Shown here piece by piece: positions 51,578 through 60,595 of a stretch of DNA of 64,000 nucleotides; the stretch's first letter is position 1, and each line of letters starts with the position of its first letter. This DNA comes from an uncultured Phocaeicola sp. (GTDB lineage: Bacteria > Bacteroidota > Bacteroidia > Bacteroidales > Bacteroidaceae): NCBI GenBank assembly GCA_944320135.1, contig CALUGI010000011.1, positions 1-64,000 on the forward strand. The letters are read 5' to 3'. The notes under the pieces were generated by a model. It did not search any database and had not been told where the DNA came from. It saw nothing but the letters and a program-made list of their open reading frames with translations. Position numbers and translations under genes: made by a program.

Positions 51578-52432
51578 ATGAAACGGCATAAAATAAACTG
51601 GAGAGTGCCCAAAGGGGCCGAGCCGACGGAACTGGACAAGAAAGTGCTGTATTACCAGAACAAGGGGCATCTGGTTCCGACGCGCGAACTGATAAAGACT
51701 CCGGAACAAATAGAAGGAATACGTCGCAGCGGCGTAATCAACACCGGAGTGCTGGACTTGGTGGAAAAGGAAATCCGTGCAGGCATGACAACGGAAGACA
51801 TCGACAAGCTGGTGTACGACTATACGGTGGGGCACGGAGCGATTCCGGCATGTCTGGGCTATGAAGGATTCCCGAAAAGCTGCTGCACCTCCGTCAATGA
51901 GGTTGTCTGCCACGGAATCCCCAACGACGTGGAGGTGCTTGAAGAAGGCGACATCATCAACGTAGACTGCACCACCATCCTCGACGGATATTATGCGGAC
52001 GCCTCGCGGATGTTCGTGATAGGCAAAACTGCGCCGGAGAAAGAGAAGCTGGTAAGGGTGGCCAAAGAATGCCTGCAAATCGGGATGGAAGCGGCCAAGC
52101 CTTTCGGCTTCGTGGGCGACATCGGCAATGCCGTTGAGAAACATGCCAGAAAAAACGGCTTCTCTGTGGTGCGCGACTTGTGCGGGCACGGAGTGGGGCT
52201 GGAATTTCATGAGGAGCCGGACGTGCTCCACTACGGAAAGAAAGGCACGGGCATGTTGCTCGTGCCGGGAATGGTGTTCACCATCGAGCCGATGATCAAC
52301 ATGGGAACATGGGAAGTGTTCGTCGACGAGGAAGACGGATGGACGGTGGTCACGGAAGACGAACTCCCGTCCGCCCAATGGGAACACACGTTCGTCATGA
52401 CGGAACAAGGTTTGGAAATATTGACGTATTGA
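51578..52432 (+). CDS. map: Type I methionine aminopeptidase
   Basis: Removes the initiator methionine from nascent proteins. The 284-residue protein has an N-terminal extension of about 35 residues before the pita-bread fold (KTPEQIEGIRRSGVINTGVL). Metal ligands are seen in context: the His in GYEGFPKSCCTSVNEVVCHG, Asp residues in INVDCTTILDGYYADASRMF, His in GHGVGLEFHEEP, and Glu in FTIEPMINMG. It is a lone-standing map, not in the usual secY-map ribosomal operon. tsaD follows. Confidence 0.95.
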   Translation: MKRHKINWRVPKGAEPTELDKKVLYYQNKGHLVPTRELIKTPEQIEGIRRSGVINTGVLDLVEKEIRAGMTTEDIDKLVYDYTVGHGAIPACLGYEGFPKSCCTSVNEVVCHGIPNDVEVLEEGDIINVDCTTILDGYYADASRMFVIGKTAPEKEKLVRVAKECLQIGMEAAKPFGFVGDIGNAVEKHARKNGFSVVRDLCGHGVGLEFHEEPDVLHYGKKGTGMLLVPGMVFTIEPMINMGTWEVFVDEEDGWTVVTEDELPSAQWEHTFVMTEQGLEILTY

Positions 52433-52455
52433 ATACGACTATAACAGGAGGAAAT

Positions 52456-53478
52456 ATGAGCGTTATTATATTAGGTATAGAGTCATCGTGCGACGACACC
52501 TCGGCGGCGGTCATCAAAGACGGCGTGCTGCTGTCAAGCGTAATCGCAAGCCAGGCCGTGCATGAAGCATACGGAGGCGTCGTGCCCGAACTGGCCTCCC
52601 GCGCGCACCAGCAGAACATTGTGCCGGTGGTGCATGAAGCGTTGAAGCGGGCCGGCGTAGCGAAGGAAGAACTGAGCGCCGTGGCCTTCACGCGGGGGCC
52701 GGGATTGATGGGCTCTCTGCTGGTGGGCGTTTCGTTCGCCAAAGGGTTCTCCCGCGCGCTGGGCATTCCGATGATTGAGGTTAACCATCTGCAAGGCCAC
52801 GTGTTGGCTCATTTCATTAAAGAAGAAGGCGAAGAGTCCCGCCAGCCCGGATTCCCGTTCATCTGCCTGCTCGTGTCCGGCGGAAACTCGCAAATCATCC
52901 GGGTGAACGCCTACAACGACATGGAGGTGCTGGGGCAAACCATCGACGACGCGGCAGGAGAGGCAATCGACAAATGTTCGAAAGTGATGGGCTTGGGCTA
53001 TCCGGGCGGCCCGATTATCGACAAGCTGGCCCGGCAAGGCAATCCGGAGGCGTTCGCGTTCAGCAAGCCCCACATTCCGGGATACGACTACAGCTTCAGC
53101 GGACTGAAAACGTCTTTCCTCTATTCGCTGCGCGAGTGGATAAAGGAAGACCCCGACTTCGTGGAGCATCACAAGACAGACCTGGCGGCCTCGTTGGAAA
53201 AAACCGTTGTCGACATCCTGATGGACAAGCTGCGCAAGGCGGTGAAAGACACGGGCATCAAAGACGTGGCCGTAGCGGGAGGCGTATCGGCCAACAACGG
53301 CCTCCGGAACTCGTTCCGCGAACACGCGCGGAAATACGGATGGAACATCTTCATTCCCAAGTTCGGCTATACGACCGACAATGCGGCAATGATTGCCGTC
53401 ACGGGATATTTCAAGTACCTGGACAAGGATTTTTGTTCCATAGACTTGCCCGCATATTCGAGAGTGACGATAAAGTGA
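52456..53478 (+). CDS. tsaD: tRNA threonylcarbamoyladenosine transferase TsaD
   Basis: Transfers the threonylcarbamoyl group to A37 of ANN-decoding tRNAs, with TsaB and TsaE. 340 residues from the ATG at 52456, which has a strong AGGAGG 4 bp upstream; this rules out the longer frame overlapping map. ILGIESSCDDTSAAVI is the ASKHA nucleotide-binding start, NHLQGHVLAHF holds the metal-binding His-x3-His, and the C-terminus has VAVAGGVSANNGLR. Likely co-transcribed with map and the CinA-like gene. Confidence 0.96.
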   Translation: MSVIILGIESSCDDTSAAVIKDGVLLSSVIASQAVHEAYGGVVPELASRAHQQNIVPVVHEALKRAGVAKEELSAVAFTRGPGLMGSLLVGVSFAKGFSRALGIPMIEVNHLQGHVLAHFIKEEGEESRQPGFPFICLLVSGGNSQIIRVNAYNDMEVLGQTIDDAAGEAIDKCSKVMGLGYPGGPIIDKLARQGNPEAFAFSKPHIPGYDYSFSGLKTSFLYSLREWIKEDPDFVEHHKTDLAASLEKTVVDILMDKLRKAVKDTGIKDVAVAGGVSANNGLRNSFREHARKYGWNIFIPKFGYTTDNAAMIAVTGYFKYLDKDFCSIDLPAYSRVTIK

Positions 53479-53520
53479 CGCATATTCGCAGGATTTTAGA
53501 AATCAGAAACAAGAAATATT

Positions 53521-54021
53521 ATGTCAGTAGAAACAAAAACATTAAGCAAGTTGATCAGTGAAATCTTCTGGAGAGAAGGATTCACCCTGGCTACGGCGGA
53601 AAGCTGTACGGCCGGCAACGTGGCCGCCATCATCACGGCGATTCCCGGAAGCTCCCGTTTCTATAAAGGAGGAGTGGTGGCTTATGCAAACGAAGTGAAA
53701 GAAGAACTTTTGCACGTGAAGAAAGAAACCCTCGACACTCACGGGGCAGTTAGCGAAGAAACCGTTGTCGAAATGGTGTATGGCGCTATGGAAACCCTCC
53801 ATGCCGATTACGCGGTGGCAACCTCCGGCATTGCAGGTCCGGGCGGAGGGACTCCCGACAAACCGGTCGGCACGATTTGGGTGGCAGCAGGCACGAAAGG
53901 CAAAGTGCTTACCGCCAAACTCTCCGACGACGAAGGGCGCGAGAAAAACATTCAGACAGCAACGGCAAAAACCCTGCAATTGCTGCTCGAATTGTGCCAA
54001 AAGCAAGAAAATGAGGAATAA
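53521..54021 (+). CDS. CinA C-terminal-domain amidohydrolase (PncC-like)
   Basis: 166 residues containing only the C-terminal CinA domain. It has LATAESCTAGNVAAIITAIPGSS with the catalytic Ser, VVAYANEVKEELLHV, and ATSGIAGPGGGTPDKPVGTI. This domain deamidates nicotinamide mononucleotide in NAD recycling (PncC). There is no N-terminal MoaB-like domain, so it is the short form. It follows tsaD by 42 bp. Confidence 0.9.
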   Translation: MSVETKTLSKLISEIFWREGFTLATAESCTAGNVAAIITAIPGSSRFYKGGVVAYANEVKEELLHVKKETLDTHGAVSEETVVEMVYGAMETLHADYAVATSGIAGPGGGTPDKPVGTIWVAAGTKGKVLTAKLSDDEGREKNIQTATAKTLQLLLELCQKQENEE

Positions 54022-54044
54022 AAGCATATTTATGGTTGAAAAAC

Positions 54045-54076
54045 TTGTGTATATCAATTTAAATCACTTACTTTGC
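54045..54076 (+). promoter_or_regulatory. Possible promoter of rpmB-rpmG-DUF4295
   Basis: TTACTTTGC (54068-54076), one mismatch to the -7 element, with TTG at 54045-54047 and a 20-bp spacer, 48 bp before rpmB. Confidence 0.45.
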
Positions 54077-54123
54077 ACTCCGTTTGAGAGAACCATGAAA
54101 TAAAACTATAAAACTGGATAGAA

Positions 54124-54384
54124 ATGTCGAGAATTTGTCAAATTACCGGAAAGAAAGCCTCTGTGGGCAACAACGTTTCACATTCAAAAAGAAGAACTAA
54201 AAGAATGTTCAATGTGAACTTGTTTACGAAGAAGTTCTATTATGTAGAGCAAGATTGCTGGATTAGCCTGAAGCTCAGTGCTAACGGCTTGAGAATCATC
54301 AACAAGAAAGGTCTTGATGCAGCGTTGAACGATGCAGTAGCCAAGGGCCACTGCGATTGGAAAGACATCAAAGTTATTGGTTAA
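54124..54384 (+). CDS. rpmB: 50S ribosomal protein L28
   Basis: 86-residue ribosomal protein of the large subunit. [21 protein letters not shown] is the standard L28 N-terminus, and [21 protein letters not shown] follows. First gene of a small operon with L33 and DUF4295, an arrangement characteristic of Bacteroidetes. Confidence 0.97.
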   Translation: MSRICQITGKKASVGNNVSHSKRRTKRMFNVNLFTKKFYYVEQDCWISLKLSANGLRIINKKGLDAALNDAVAKGHCDWKDIKVIG

Positions 54385-54403
54385 TTAAAAGAAGAGAAAG
54401 ACT

Positions 54404-54592
54404 ATGGCAAAGAAAGCTAAAGGCAATAGAGTACAGGTAATCCTTGAATGCACTGAAATGAAGGATAGTGGTATGCCGGGAACTTCTCGTTATGTTACAA
54501 CAAAAAACAGAAAAAATACCACTGAAAGATTGGAACTCAAGAAGTACAATCCTATTTTGAAGAGAGTAACCGTTCACAAAGAAATCAAATAA
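54404..54592 (+). CDS. rpmG: 50S ribosomal protein L33
   Basis: 62 residues, basic. [18 protein letters not shown] and [20 protein letters not shown] are characteristic. It has no CxxC pairs, so it is the zinc-free (C-minus) form. 19 bp after rpmB, 12 bp before the DUF4295 gene. Confidence 0.96.
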   Translation: MAKKAKGNRVQVILECTEMKDSGMPGTSRYVTTKNRKNTTERLELKKYNPILKRVTVHKEIK

Positions 54593-54604
54593 CAGCAAGA
54601 GACT

Positions 54605-54760
54605 ATGGCAAAGAAAACAGTCGCAACCCTCCAGACAGGAAAGGAAGGTCGTTCTTATACGAAAGTTATCAAAATGGTGAAGTCTCCGAAAACGGGCGCT
54701 TACATTTTTGACGAACAAATGGTTCCGAACGAAAAGGTTCAGGACTTTTTCAAGAAATAA
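54605..54760 (+). CDS. DUF4295 small basic protein
   Basis: 51 residues beginning MAKKTVATLQTGKEG and ending in FFKK, with VIKMVKSPKTGAYIFDE in the middle. This is the DUF4295 family, found in Bacteroidetes directly after L28 and L33. Its composition and genomic position suggest a ribosome-associated protein. It is preceded by a GCAAGAGAC spacer similar to those before the ribosomal genes, and followed by a terminator. Confidence 0.9.
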   Translation: MAKKTVATLQTGKEGRSYTKVIKMVKSPKTGAYIFDEQMVPNEKVQDFFKK

Positions 54761-54778
54761 GAATATAAAGATTCTGAA

Positions 54779-54817
54779 TAAAAAGGCATATCCTCTGTCG
54801 GGTATGCCTTTTTTTTA
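54779..54817 (+). terminator. Terminator of rpmB-rpmG-DUF4295
   Basis: Stem AAAAGGCATA/TATGCCTTTT (about 54781-54812) followed by a T-run, 20 bp after the stop codon. Confidence 0.9.
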
Positions 54818-54880
54818 GAAACATGTGCGGCAATATGCCCGATTTTTTCGGGTTTTCTTCCCGAAGATGAGCTTTTTTCC

Positions 54881-54889
54881 TATCTTTGC
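54881..54889 (+). promoter_or_regulatory. Predicted -7 element of ftsY-rimO
   Basis: TATCTTTGC is a full -7 match 42 bp before the ftsY ATG at 54932; no clear -33. Confidence 0.45.
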
Positions 54890-54931
54890 AGATAGGACAA
54901 CTTGTGTCTGCAATATAATAAAGAACGACGT

Positions 54932-55900
54932 ATGGGATTTTTTAGTTTTTTCTCCAAAGAAAAGAAGGAAACGTTGGACAAAGGATTGTCCAAGACCAAA
55001 GAAAGTGTGTTCGGAAAGATAGCCCGTGCCGTAGCCGGAAAGTCCAAAGTGGACGATGAGGTGCTGGACAATCTGGAGGAAGTGCTGATCACTTCCGACG
55101 TAGGCGTGGAAACAACCCTGAAAATCATCAAGCGCATAGAGGCAAGAGCGGCTAAAGACAAGTACGTGAACACTCAGGAACTGAACGACATTCTTCGAGA
55201 GGAAATAGCGGCGTTGCTTACAGAGAACAACACGACAGATGCCGAAGATTTCAGCATACCCGCCGACAAGAAGCCATACGTAATTATGGTGGTGGGAGTG
55301 AATGGGGTAGGGAAAACGACGACTATCGGAAAGTTGGCCTACCAGTTCAAGAAGGCAGGCAAATCAGTTTATCTCGGCGCAGCCGACACTTTCCGTGCGG
55401 CAGCGGTAGAGCAGCTGATGATTTGGGGCGAACGTGTCGGAATCCCTGTCGTCAAACAAAAGATGGGCGCAGACCCGGCTTCTGTCGCATTCGATACGCT
55501 CAGTTCGGCGGTGGCCAACCATGCAGACGCGGTGATTATTGACACCGCAGGCCGTTTGCACAACAAAATAGGACTGATGAATGAACTGACCAAGATAAAG
55601 AACGTAATGCGCAAGGTTGTGCCCGACGCGCCGCACGAAGTGCTTCTTGTGCTTGACGGTTCGACCGGCCAGAATGCGTTTGAACAAGCCAAACAATTTA
55701 CGCTGGCCACAGAAGTGAACGCGATGGCCATTACCAAGCTGGACGGAACCGCCAAAGGAGGAGTGGTTATCGGCATCTCAGACCAGTTCAAGATTCCGGT
55801 GAAATACATTGGACTGGGAGAAGGCATTGAAGATTTGCAAGTTTTTCGCCGCCGCGAGTTCGTGGATTCGCTGTTTGGCGCATCATCAACAGACAAATAA
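54932..55900 (+). CDS. ftsY: Signal recognition particle receptor FtsY
   Basis: SRP-receptor GTPase that brings ribosome-SRP complexes to the Sec translocon. 322 residues from the ATG at 54932 (MGFFSFFSKEKKE, an amphipathic membrane-targeting start); the in-frame ATG at 54902 is less likely. It lacks the long acidic A domain of E. coli FtsY. The N domain is a four-helix bundle, and the G domain has GVNGVGKTTTIGKLA (P-loop), DTFRAAAVEQL, IIDTAGR and TKLDGTAKGG. rimO begins at the next base. Confidence 0.96.
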   Translation: MGFFSFFSKEKKETLDKGLSKTKESVFGKIARAVAGKSKVDDEVLDNLEEVLITSDVGVETTLKIIKRIEARAAKDKYVNTQELNDILREEIAALLTENNTTDAEDFSIPADKKPYVIMVVGVNGVGKTTTIGKLAYQFKKAGKSVYLGAADTFRAAAVEQLMIWGERVGIPVVKQKMGADPASVAFDTLSSAVANHADAVIIDTAGRLHNKIGLMNELTKIKNVMRKVVPDAPHEVLLVLDGSTGQNAFEQAKQFTLATEVNAMAITKLDGTAKGGVVIGISDQFKIPVKYIGLGEGIEDLQVFRRREFVDSLFGASSTDK

Positions 55901-57205
55901 ATGAGAAAAGATACGATAGATATTGTCACATTGGGCTGCTCGAAGAATTTGGTGGATTCGGAAAAGCTGATGAAACAACTCGAAGCGAACGGATACAAAG
56001 TGACTCACGACAGCAAACGTCCGCAAGGCGAAATTGCAGTAATCAATACGTGCGGTTTCATTGGAGATGCCAAAGAAGAGTCTGTCAACATGATTCTGGA
56101 GTTTTGCCAGGCAAAAGAGAAGGGGAAACTGAAGAAACTGTATGTGATGGGCTGCCTTTCAGAACGTTATTTGAAGGAACTGGAAGCGGAAATTCCGCAG
56201 GTGGACAAGTTTTATGGCAAATTCAACTGGAACGAGTTGCTGGCAGATTTAGGCAAACCTTATCACTCGGAACTTGCTCTCGAACGGCGGCTGACAACTC
56301 CGAAACACTACGCTTATGTGAAAATCTCAGAAGGCTGCGACCGCAAATGTTCATATTGCGCTATCCCTATCATTACAGGGCCTCATGTTTCACGCCCGAT
56401 GGAAGATATTCTCGATGAAGTGCGCTTGCTCGTATCGGAAGGAGTGAAAGAATTTCAGATAATAGCTCAAGAACTGACTTATTACGGACAAGATTTATAT
56501 AAGAAGCAAATGCTTCCGGAGCTGATTGACCGCATGGCGAAAATTCCGGGGGTAGAATGGATACGCTTGCATTACGCATATCCGGCACATTTCCCGGAGG
56601 ACTTGTTCCGTGTGATGCGCGAGAATAGCAATGTATGCAAATACATGGATATCGCTTTGCAGCATATCAGCGACAATGTCCTTCAAAAAATGCGACGTCA
56701 TGTCACGAAAGATGAAACGTATGCGCTGATTGAACGCTTCCGGAAGGAAGTGCCGGGCATCCACTTGCGTACTACATTGATGGTAGGCCATCCGGGAGAA
56801 ACGGAACAGGATTTTGACGAGCTGAAAGAATTTGTCCGCAAAGCGCGGTTTGAGCGGATGGGCGCTTTTGCTTACTCGGAAGAAGAAGGCACTTATTCAG
56901 CCGAACACTATGCTGATGAAATTCCGCAAGACGTGAAAGAACGGCGGCTCGACGAACTGATGGCTATCCAACAGAAGATATCCGGAGAACTGAGCCAGAA
57001 GAAGATTGGAAAAAGATTCAAAGTAATTGTCGACCGCAAAGAAGGAGAATATTATGTGGGGCGTACCGAATACGATTCGCCGGAAGTGGACCCGGAAGTG
57101 TTGATAAAAGCAGAAGAGGGGCACAGGCTGAAAACAGGTTCCTTTTATCAGGCAGAAATATATGATGCGGACGATTTTGATTTGTATGCAACGATAGTGA
57201 AGTGA
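55901..57205 (+). CDS. rimO: Ribosomal protein S12 methylthiotransferase RimO
   Basis: Radical-SAM enzyme that adds a methylthio group to the conserved aspartate of ribosomal protein S12. 434 residues in three domains. The N-terminal UPF0004 domain has its own Fe-S cysteines (LGCSKNLVDSE, NTCGFIGDAKEES, MGCLSERY). The radical SAM motif is ISEGCDRKCSYCAIP. A C-terminal TRAM domain follows (about residues 370-434). Directly adjacent to ftsY (no gap), and 4 bp before the HU-LysM gene. Confidence 0.96.
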   Translation: MRKDTIDIVTLGCSKNLVDSEKLMKQLEANGYKVTHDSKRPQGEIAVINTCGFIGDAKEESVNMILEFCQAKEKGKLKKLYVMGCLSERYLKELEAEIPQVDKFYGKFNWNELLADLGKPYHSELALERRLTTPKHYAYVKISEGCDRKCSYCAIPIITGPHVSRPMEDILDEVRLLVSEGVKEFQIIAQELTYYGQDLYKKQMLPELIDRMAKIPGVEWIRLHYAYPAHFPEDLFRVMRENSNVCKYMDIALQHISDNVLQKMRRHVTKDETYALIERFRKEVPGIHLRTTLMVGHPGETEQDFDELKEFVRKARFERMGAFAYSEEEGTYSAEHYADEIPQDVKERRLDELMAIQQKISGELSQKKIGKRFKVIVDRKEGEYYVGRTEYDSPEVDPEVLIKAEEGHRLKTGSFYQAEIYDADDFDLYATIVK

Positions 57206-57209
57206 GTAT

Positions 57210-58367
57210 ATGAACAGCCAGAAACTTCAGGATGAGCTGTCTTTGCGGTTGGGGTGTGAAAGTAAAGAAGCATCTTGGCTGCTGGAGGCGCTCATGAAAA
57301 TCATCACGGAGGAATTGCAGGAGGGGAAAGCTGTGGCGTTCCTAAATATCGGCCTTTTTGAGGTGAGAAAGGAAATGGAGCGGATTGTGATAAACCCGCT
57401 TACCGGACAGCGTTTCTTGGAACCTCCCAAATTGAGCCTTCATTTCATAGCCTGCGGTGAGTGTCCGGAAGAAGACAGAGAGAGGGTTTGCCGGAGGGTA
57501 GACTTGAAGGATTTGAGCGTTGCTCTGGCTGAACGGAGGCAAACGGACAAAACGAATGCAGAAATGTTTGTCCGTGCGTTCTTCTCCATATTGAACGAGG
57601 CTTTATCGACTGACAAATACGTAAAAATAAAAGATTTCGGAACATTCAAACTGATTGGCGCGAGTGCCGGAAACGGAGTGAAAGGAAAAGTCGTTTTCAC
57701 TTCGGAGGCTTCGTTGGGCGACATAATCAACAAACCTTTTTCTCAATTCGAGCCTGTGTTGCTGAAGGACAGCGTACATTTTGACGACCTTCCGGAACCG
57801 GAATCGGAAAGGGAATCTGCGCAAAAAACGTTTTCGGAATCCGATGCAACGTTGGACGAAGCAAAGTCTATAGAAGCAGGACTCCCGACGGAACGCAAAC
57901 GGCACGTTCCTTTATGGACGGTTGCCTGCATTTTGCTGGCCGGGATATTGATAGGAGGAGGATGCGTATGGATGTTCATGTCGCCGAAAGTAGCGGATTC
58001 TTCCGGAAAGTTGCCGGAAATCGAATCCAATCATGAAGCGGATGTTTGGAAACACGATAGAAAATATGATTCGTTGGAGGCATCCGTCTCGGATGAGCCG
58101 CTTCCAAAGGAAATGGAGGAGGAACGCAAGGAACCGGCGGTTCCGGAAAGGGCATTGCCGGACACGGTTGAATATGACTTCGGCGTTTCACAAACGTCCC
58201 ATACGCTTCGTGCAGGAGAATCGCTGGCCAAGATTGCGCAGAAGTTCTACGGCAACAAGAAATTGTGGCCTTATCTGGCAAGATACAACCGGAAAGCAAT
58301 CCCGAACCCTGACAATATTCCTATAGGCACAGTCATTCAGATTCCCGTACTCGTTCCTAAAAAATAG
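57210..58367 (+). CDS. Two HU domains, one membrane helix and a LysM domain in one protein
   Basis: 385 residues. HU/IHF-like domain 1 spans about 1-83 (MKIITEELQEGKAVAFLNIG, FEVRKEMERIVINPLTGQRF). HU-like domain 2 spans about 98-185 (FVRAFFSILNEALSTDKYVK, IKDFGTFKLIGA). An acidic Glu/Asp/Ser-rich linker leads to a basic ERKRH and a transmembrane helix (about 234-257). A second acidic spacer (260-325) is followed by a C-terminal LysM domain (330-382: HTLRAGESLAKIAQKFYGNK, then WPYLARYN...IPIGTVIQIP). The positive residues before the helix predict the HU part inside and LysM in the periplasm. So the protein could hold DNA and peptidoglycan at once. It lies 4 bp after rimO and is likely on the ftsY-rimO transcript. 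DNA binding by these divergent HU domains is inferred; they could act as protein-interaction modules. Confidence 0.82.
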   Translation: MNSQKLQDELSLRLGCESKEASWLLEALMKIITEELQEGKAVAFLNIGLFEVRKEMERIVINPLTGQRFLEPPKLSLHFIACGECPEEDRERVCRRVDLKDLSVALAERRQTDKTNAEMFVRAFFSILNEALSTDKYVKIKDFGTFKLIGASAGNGVKGKVVFTSEASLGDIINKPFSQFEPVLLKDSVHFDDLPEPESERESAQKTFSESDATLDEAKSIEAGLPTERKRHVPLWTVACILLAGILIGGGCVWMFMSPKVADSSGKLPEIESNHEADVWKHDRKYDSLEASVSDEPLPKEMEEERKEPAVPERALPDTVEYDFGVSQTSHTLRAGESLAKIAQKFYGNKKLWPYLARYNRKAIPNPDNIPIGTVIQIPVLVPKK

Positions 58368-58413
58368 TCCGAAGAATCTTTATCATGTTCCATTTTTCCG
58401 CTTCCAAACTCAC

Positions 58414-58435
58414 CGGGCGAAGTGAAGTTCGCCCG
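58414..58435 (+). terminator. Possible terminator after the HU-LysM gene
   Basis: Perfect 8-bp GC-rich stem (CGGGCGAA at 58414-58421, TTCGCCCG at 58428-58435) with a 6-nt loop, then an A/T-rich tail without a strict T run. Confidence 0.5.
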
Positions 58436-58506
58436 CCAATTTAATTTTCTTTAGTTGAATAAGGCTTAAAAGCCGACTGCCGTCTGTATTTTTTAATAAA
58501 CATTTG

Positions 58507-58537
58507 TTGCCTCTGTTAATGGAATGCCGTAATTTTG
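58507..58537 (+). promoter_or_regulatory. Predicted promoter of the moxR-bat operon
   Basis: TAATTTTG (58530-58537) with TTG at 58507-58509 and a 20-bp spacer. It lies 75 bp before the moxR ATG. Confidence 0.6.
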
Positions 58538-58611
58538 GGTGCTCAATCGAAAGAGAGAGCGAGAAAGCGACTTTATAGTGACAAAATGAAAACTAAATAA
58601 GAAGAAAAACT

Positions 58612-59607
58612 ATGGCTGAAGCTATTGACATTCGTGAATTGAATGAACGTATAGAACGCGAAAGCGCGTTTGTGACGAACCTGATTACAGGTATGGATCA
58701 GGTGATTGTGGGACAGAAACATCTGGTTGAATCGCTGCTGATCGGTTTGCTGTCCGACGGGCACATTTTGCTGGAAGGTGTTCCGGGACTTGCAAAAACT
58801 TTGGCAATCAAAACATTGGCTTCTTTAATCAATTCAAAATACAGCCGTGTGCAGTTTACCCCTGATTTGTTGCCGGCCGATATTGTCGGTACGATGATAT
58901 ACAGTCAGAAAGACGAACGGTTTGTGGCCAACAAGGGGCCTATCTTCGCCAACTTCGTGCTGGCGGACGAAATCAACCGTGCCCCGGCAAAAGTGCAGAG
59001 CGCATTGCTTGAAGCCATGCAGGAACGCCAGGTGACGTTGGGGAAAGAGACGTTCGACCTTCCGAAGCCTTTCTTGGTCATGGCGACGCAGAACCCGATA
59101 GAGCAGGAGGGCACGTACCCGCTGCCGGAAGCCCAAGTGGACCGTTTCATGCTGAAAGTAGTGATTGACTATCCGAAACTGGAAGAAGAAAAGAAGATTA
59201 TCCGCCAAAACATTTCGGGCGAAAAAGCGGAGGTGCGGCCGATTGTCAAGACCGACGACATCCTTGAAGCCCGCAAGATTGTGCGCATGGTTTATCTCGA
59301 CGAGAAGATTGAGCAATATATTGCGGACATCGTATTCGCAACCCGCTATCCGGAGAAATATGATTTGAAGGACTTGAAAGGACTGATCGGCTTCGGAGGT
59401 TCTCCGCGTGCGTCTATCAATCTGGCATTGGCGGCCCGCAGTTATGCGTTTGTCAAGCGTCGGGGATACGTGATACCTGAAGACGTGCGTGCAGTGGCTC
59501 ACGACGTGCTCCGCCACCGTATCGGACTCACTTACGAGGCGGAAGCGACCAACGTTACGTCCGACGAAATCGTCAGCAAGATACTGAACAAGGTGGAAGT
59601 GCCTTAA
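58612..59607 (+). CDS. moxR: MoxR-family AAA+ ATPase
   Basis: 331-residue MoxR ATPase, thought to act as a chaperone for von Willebrand factor A (VWA) proteins. Walker A is EGVPGLAKTLAIKT, Walker B is VLADEINRAPAKVQSALLEA with the sensor FLVMATQNPIEQEGTYPLPE, and a C-terminal lid has RRGYVIPEDVRAVAHDVLRH. First gene of the bat operon; its partners BatA and BatB follow. Promoter at 58507-58537. Confidence 0.95.
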   Translation: MAEAIDIRELNERIERESAFVTNLITGMDQVIVGQKHLVESLLIGLLSDGHILLEGVPGLAKTLAIKTLASLINSKYSRVQFTPDLLPADIVGTMIYSQKDERFVANKGPIFANFVLADEINRAPAKVQSALLEAMQERQVTLGKETFDLPKPFLVMATQNPIEQEGTYPLPEAQVDRFMLKVVIDYPKLEEEKKIIRQNISGEKAEVRPIVKTDDILEARKIVRMVYLDEKIEQYIADIVFATRYPEKYDLKDLKGLIGFGGSPRASINLALAARSYAFVKRRGYVIPEDVRAVAHDVLRHRIGLTYEAEATNVTSDEIVSKILNKVEVP

Positions 59608-59709
59608 GCGGCGCGAAAGAAAGTTTCCGGCGAGATTCCGGAACAAATTCCGCGACAGAAGGAAAAACTCCCGCCGCGAAAAGAAGCTGTATGAATTTCT
59701 CAAACATTA

Positions 59710-60591
59710 ATGCCAAGAAGAATGGAGACAAGTGAACTATTGAAGCGGGTCCGACGGATTGAAATCAAGACTCGCGGGCTTTCGAGCAATATTTTTGCCG
59801 GGCAATACCATTCCGCCTTCAAGGGGAGGGGTATGGCCTTTTCGGAGGTGCGCGAATACCAGTACGGCGACGACATCCGCGATATAGACTGGAACGTGAC
59901 AGCCCGCTTTGACAAGCCATTCGTGAAGGTGTTCGAGGAAGAGCGCGAACTCACCGTCATGCTGCTGGTCGACGTGTCGAACAGTCTGGATTTCGGTACG
60001 GCCGTGCAGATGAAAAAAGATATGGTGACCGAAATAGCCGCTACAATCGCTTTTTCGGCCATCCAGAACAACGACAAAATCGGAGTGGTATTCTTCTCCG
60101 ACCGGATAGAAAAATTCATCCCTCCGAAGAAGGGGCGCAAACATATCCTCTACATCATCCGCGAACTGCTTGACTTCCACCCGCAGAGCACGCGAACCAA
60201 CGTGCAGTGTGCGGTGGAATATCTGACAAACGTGCTGAAAAAACGTTGTACGGCGTTCGTGCTGAGCGACTTCATCGACAGCCACGATTTCCGGAACGCT
60301 TTGACGATAGCCAACCGCAAGCACGATGTGGTGGCTATTCAGGTGTATGACAGACGTATGGAAGACCTTCCGGACGTAGGGCTGATGCGAGTGCGCGATG
60401 CGGAAACGGGGCATGAGCAGTGGATTGACACTTCTTCAAAAGCGTTGCGCAACGCACATCACGCATGGTGGACGGAACGCCAGCGGCTGCTGAGCGAAAC
60501 CTTCACTCACAGCAACGTCGATTCGGTTTCCGTGCGCACCGACCAGGATTATGTGAAGGCTTTGCTGAATTTATTTGCTAAACGAAACTGA
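59710..60591 (+). CDS. DUF58 protein of the bat operon
   Basis: 293 residues (or 289 if the ATG at 59722 is used; a purine-rich AAGAAG sits just before that one). DUF58 proteins have a VWA-like fold. The conserved motif REYQYGDDIRDIDWNVTARF is at about 47-67, and LLVDVSNSLDFGT is the MIDAS-like element. MoxR-DUF58 pairs precede BatA and BatB in many bacteria. No signal peptide or transmembrane helix is evident, so it is probably cytoplasmic. 102 bp after moxR. Confidence 0.9.
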   Translation: MPRRMETSELLKRVRRIEIKTRGLSSNIFAGQYHSAFKGRGMAFSEVREYQYGDDIRDIDWNVTARFDKPFVKVFEEERELTVMLLVDVSNSLDFGTAVQMKKDMVTEIAATIAFSAIQNNDKIGVVFFSDRIEKFIPPKKGRKHILYIIRELLDFHPQSTRTNVQCAVEYLTNVLKKRCTAFVLSDFIDSHDFRNALTIANRKHDVVAIQVYDRRMEDLPDVGLMRVRDAETGHEQWIDTSSKALRNAHHAWWTERQRLLSETFTHSNVDSVSVRTDQDYVKALLNLFAKRN

Positions 60592-60595
60592 CAAA

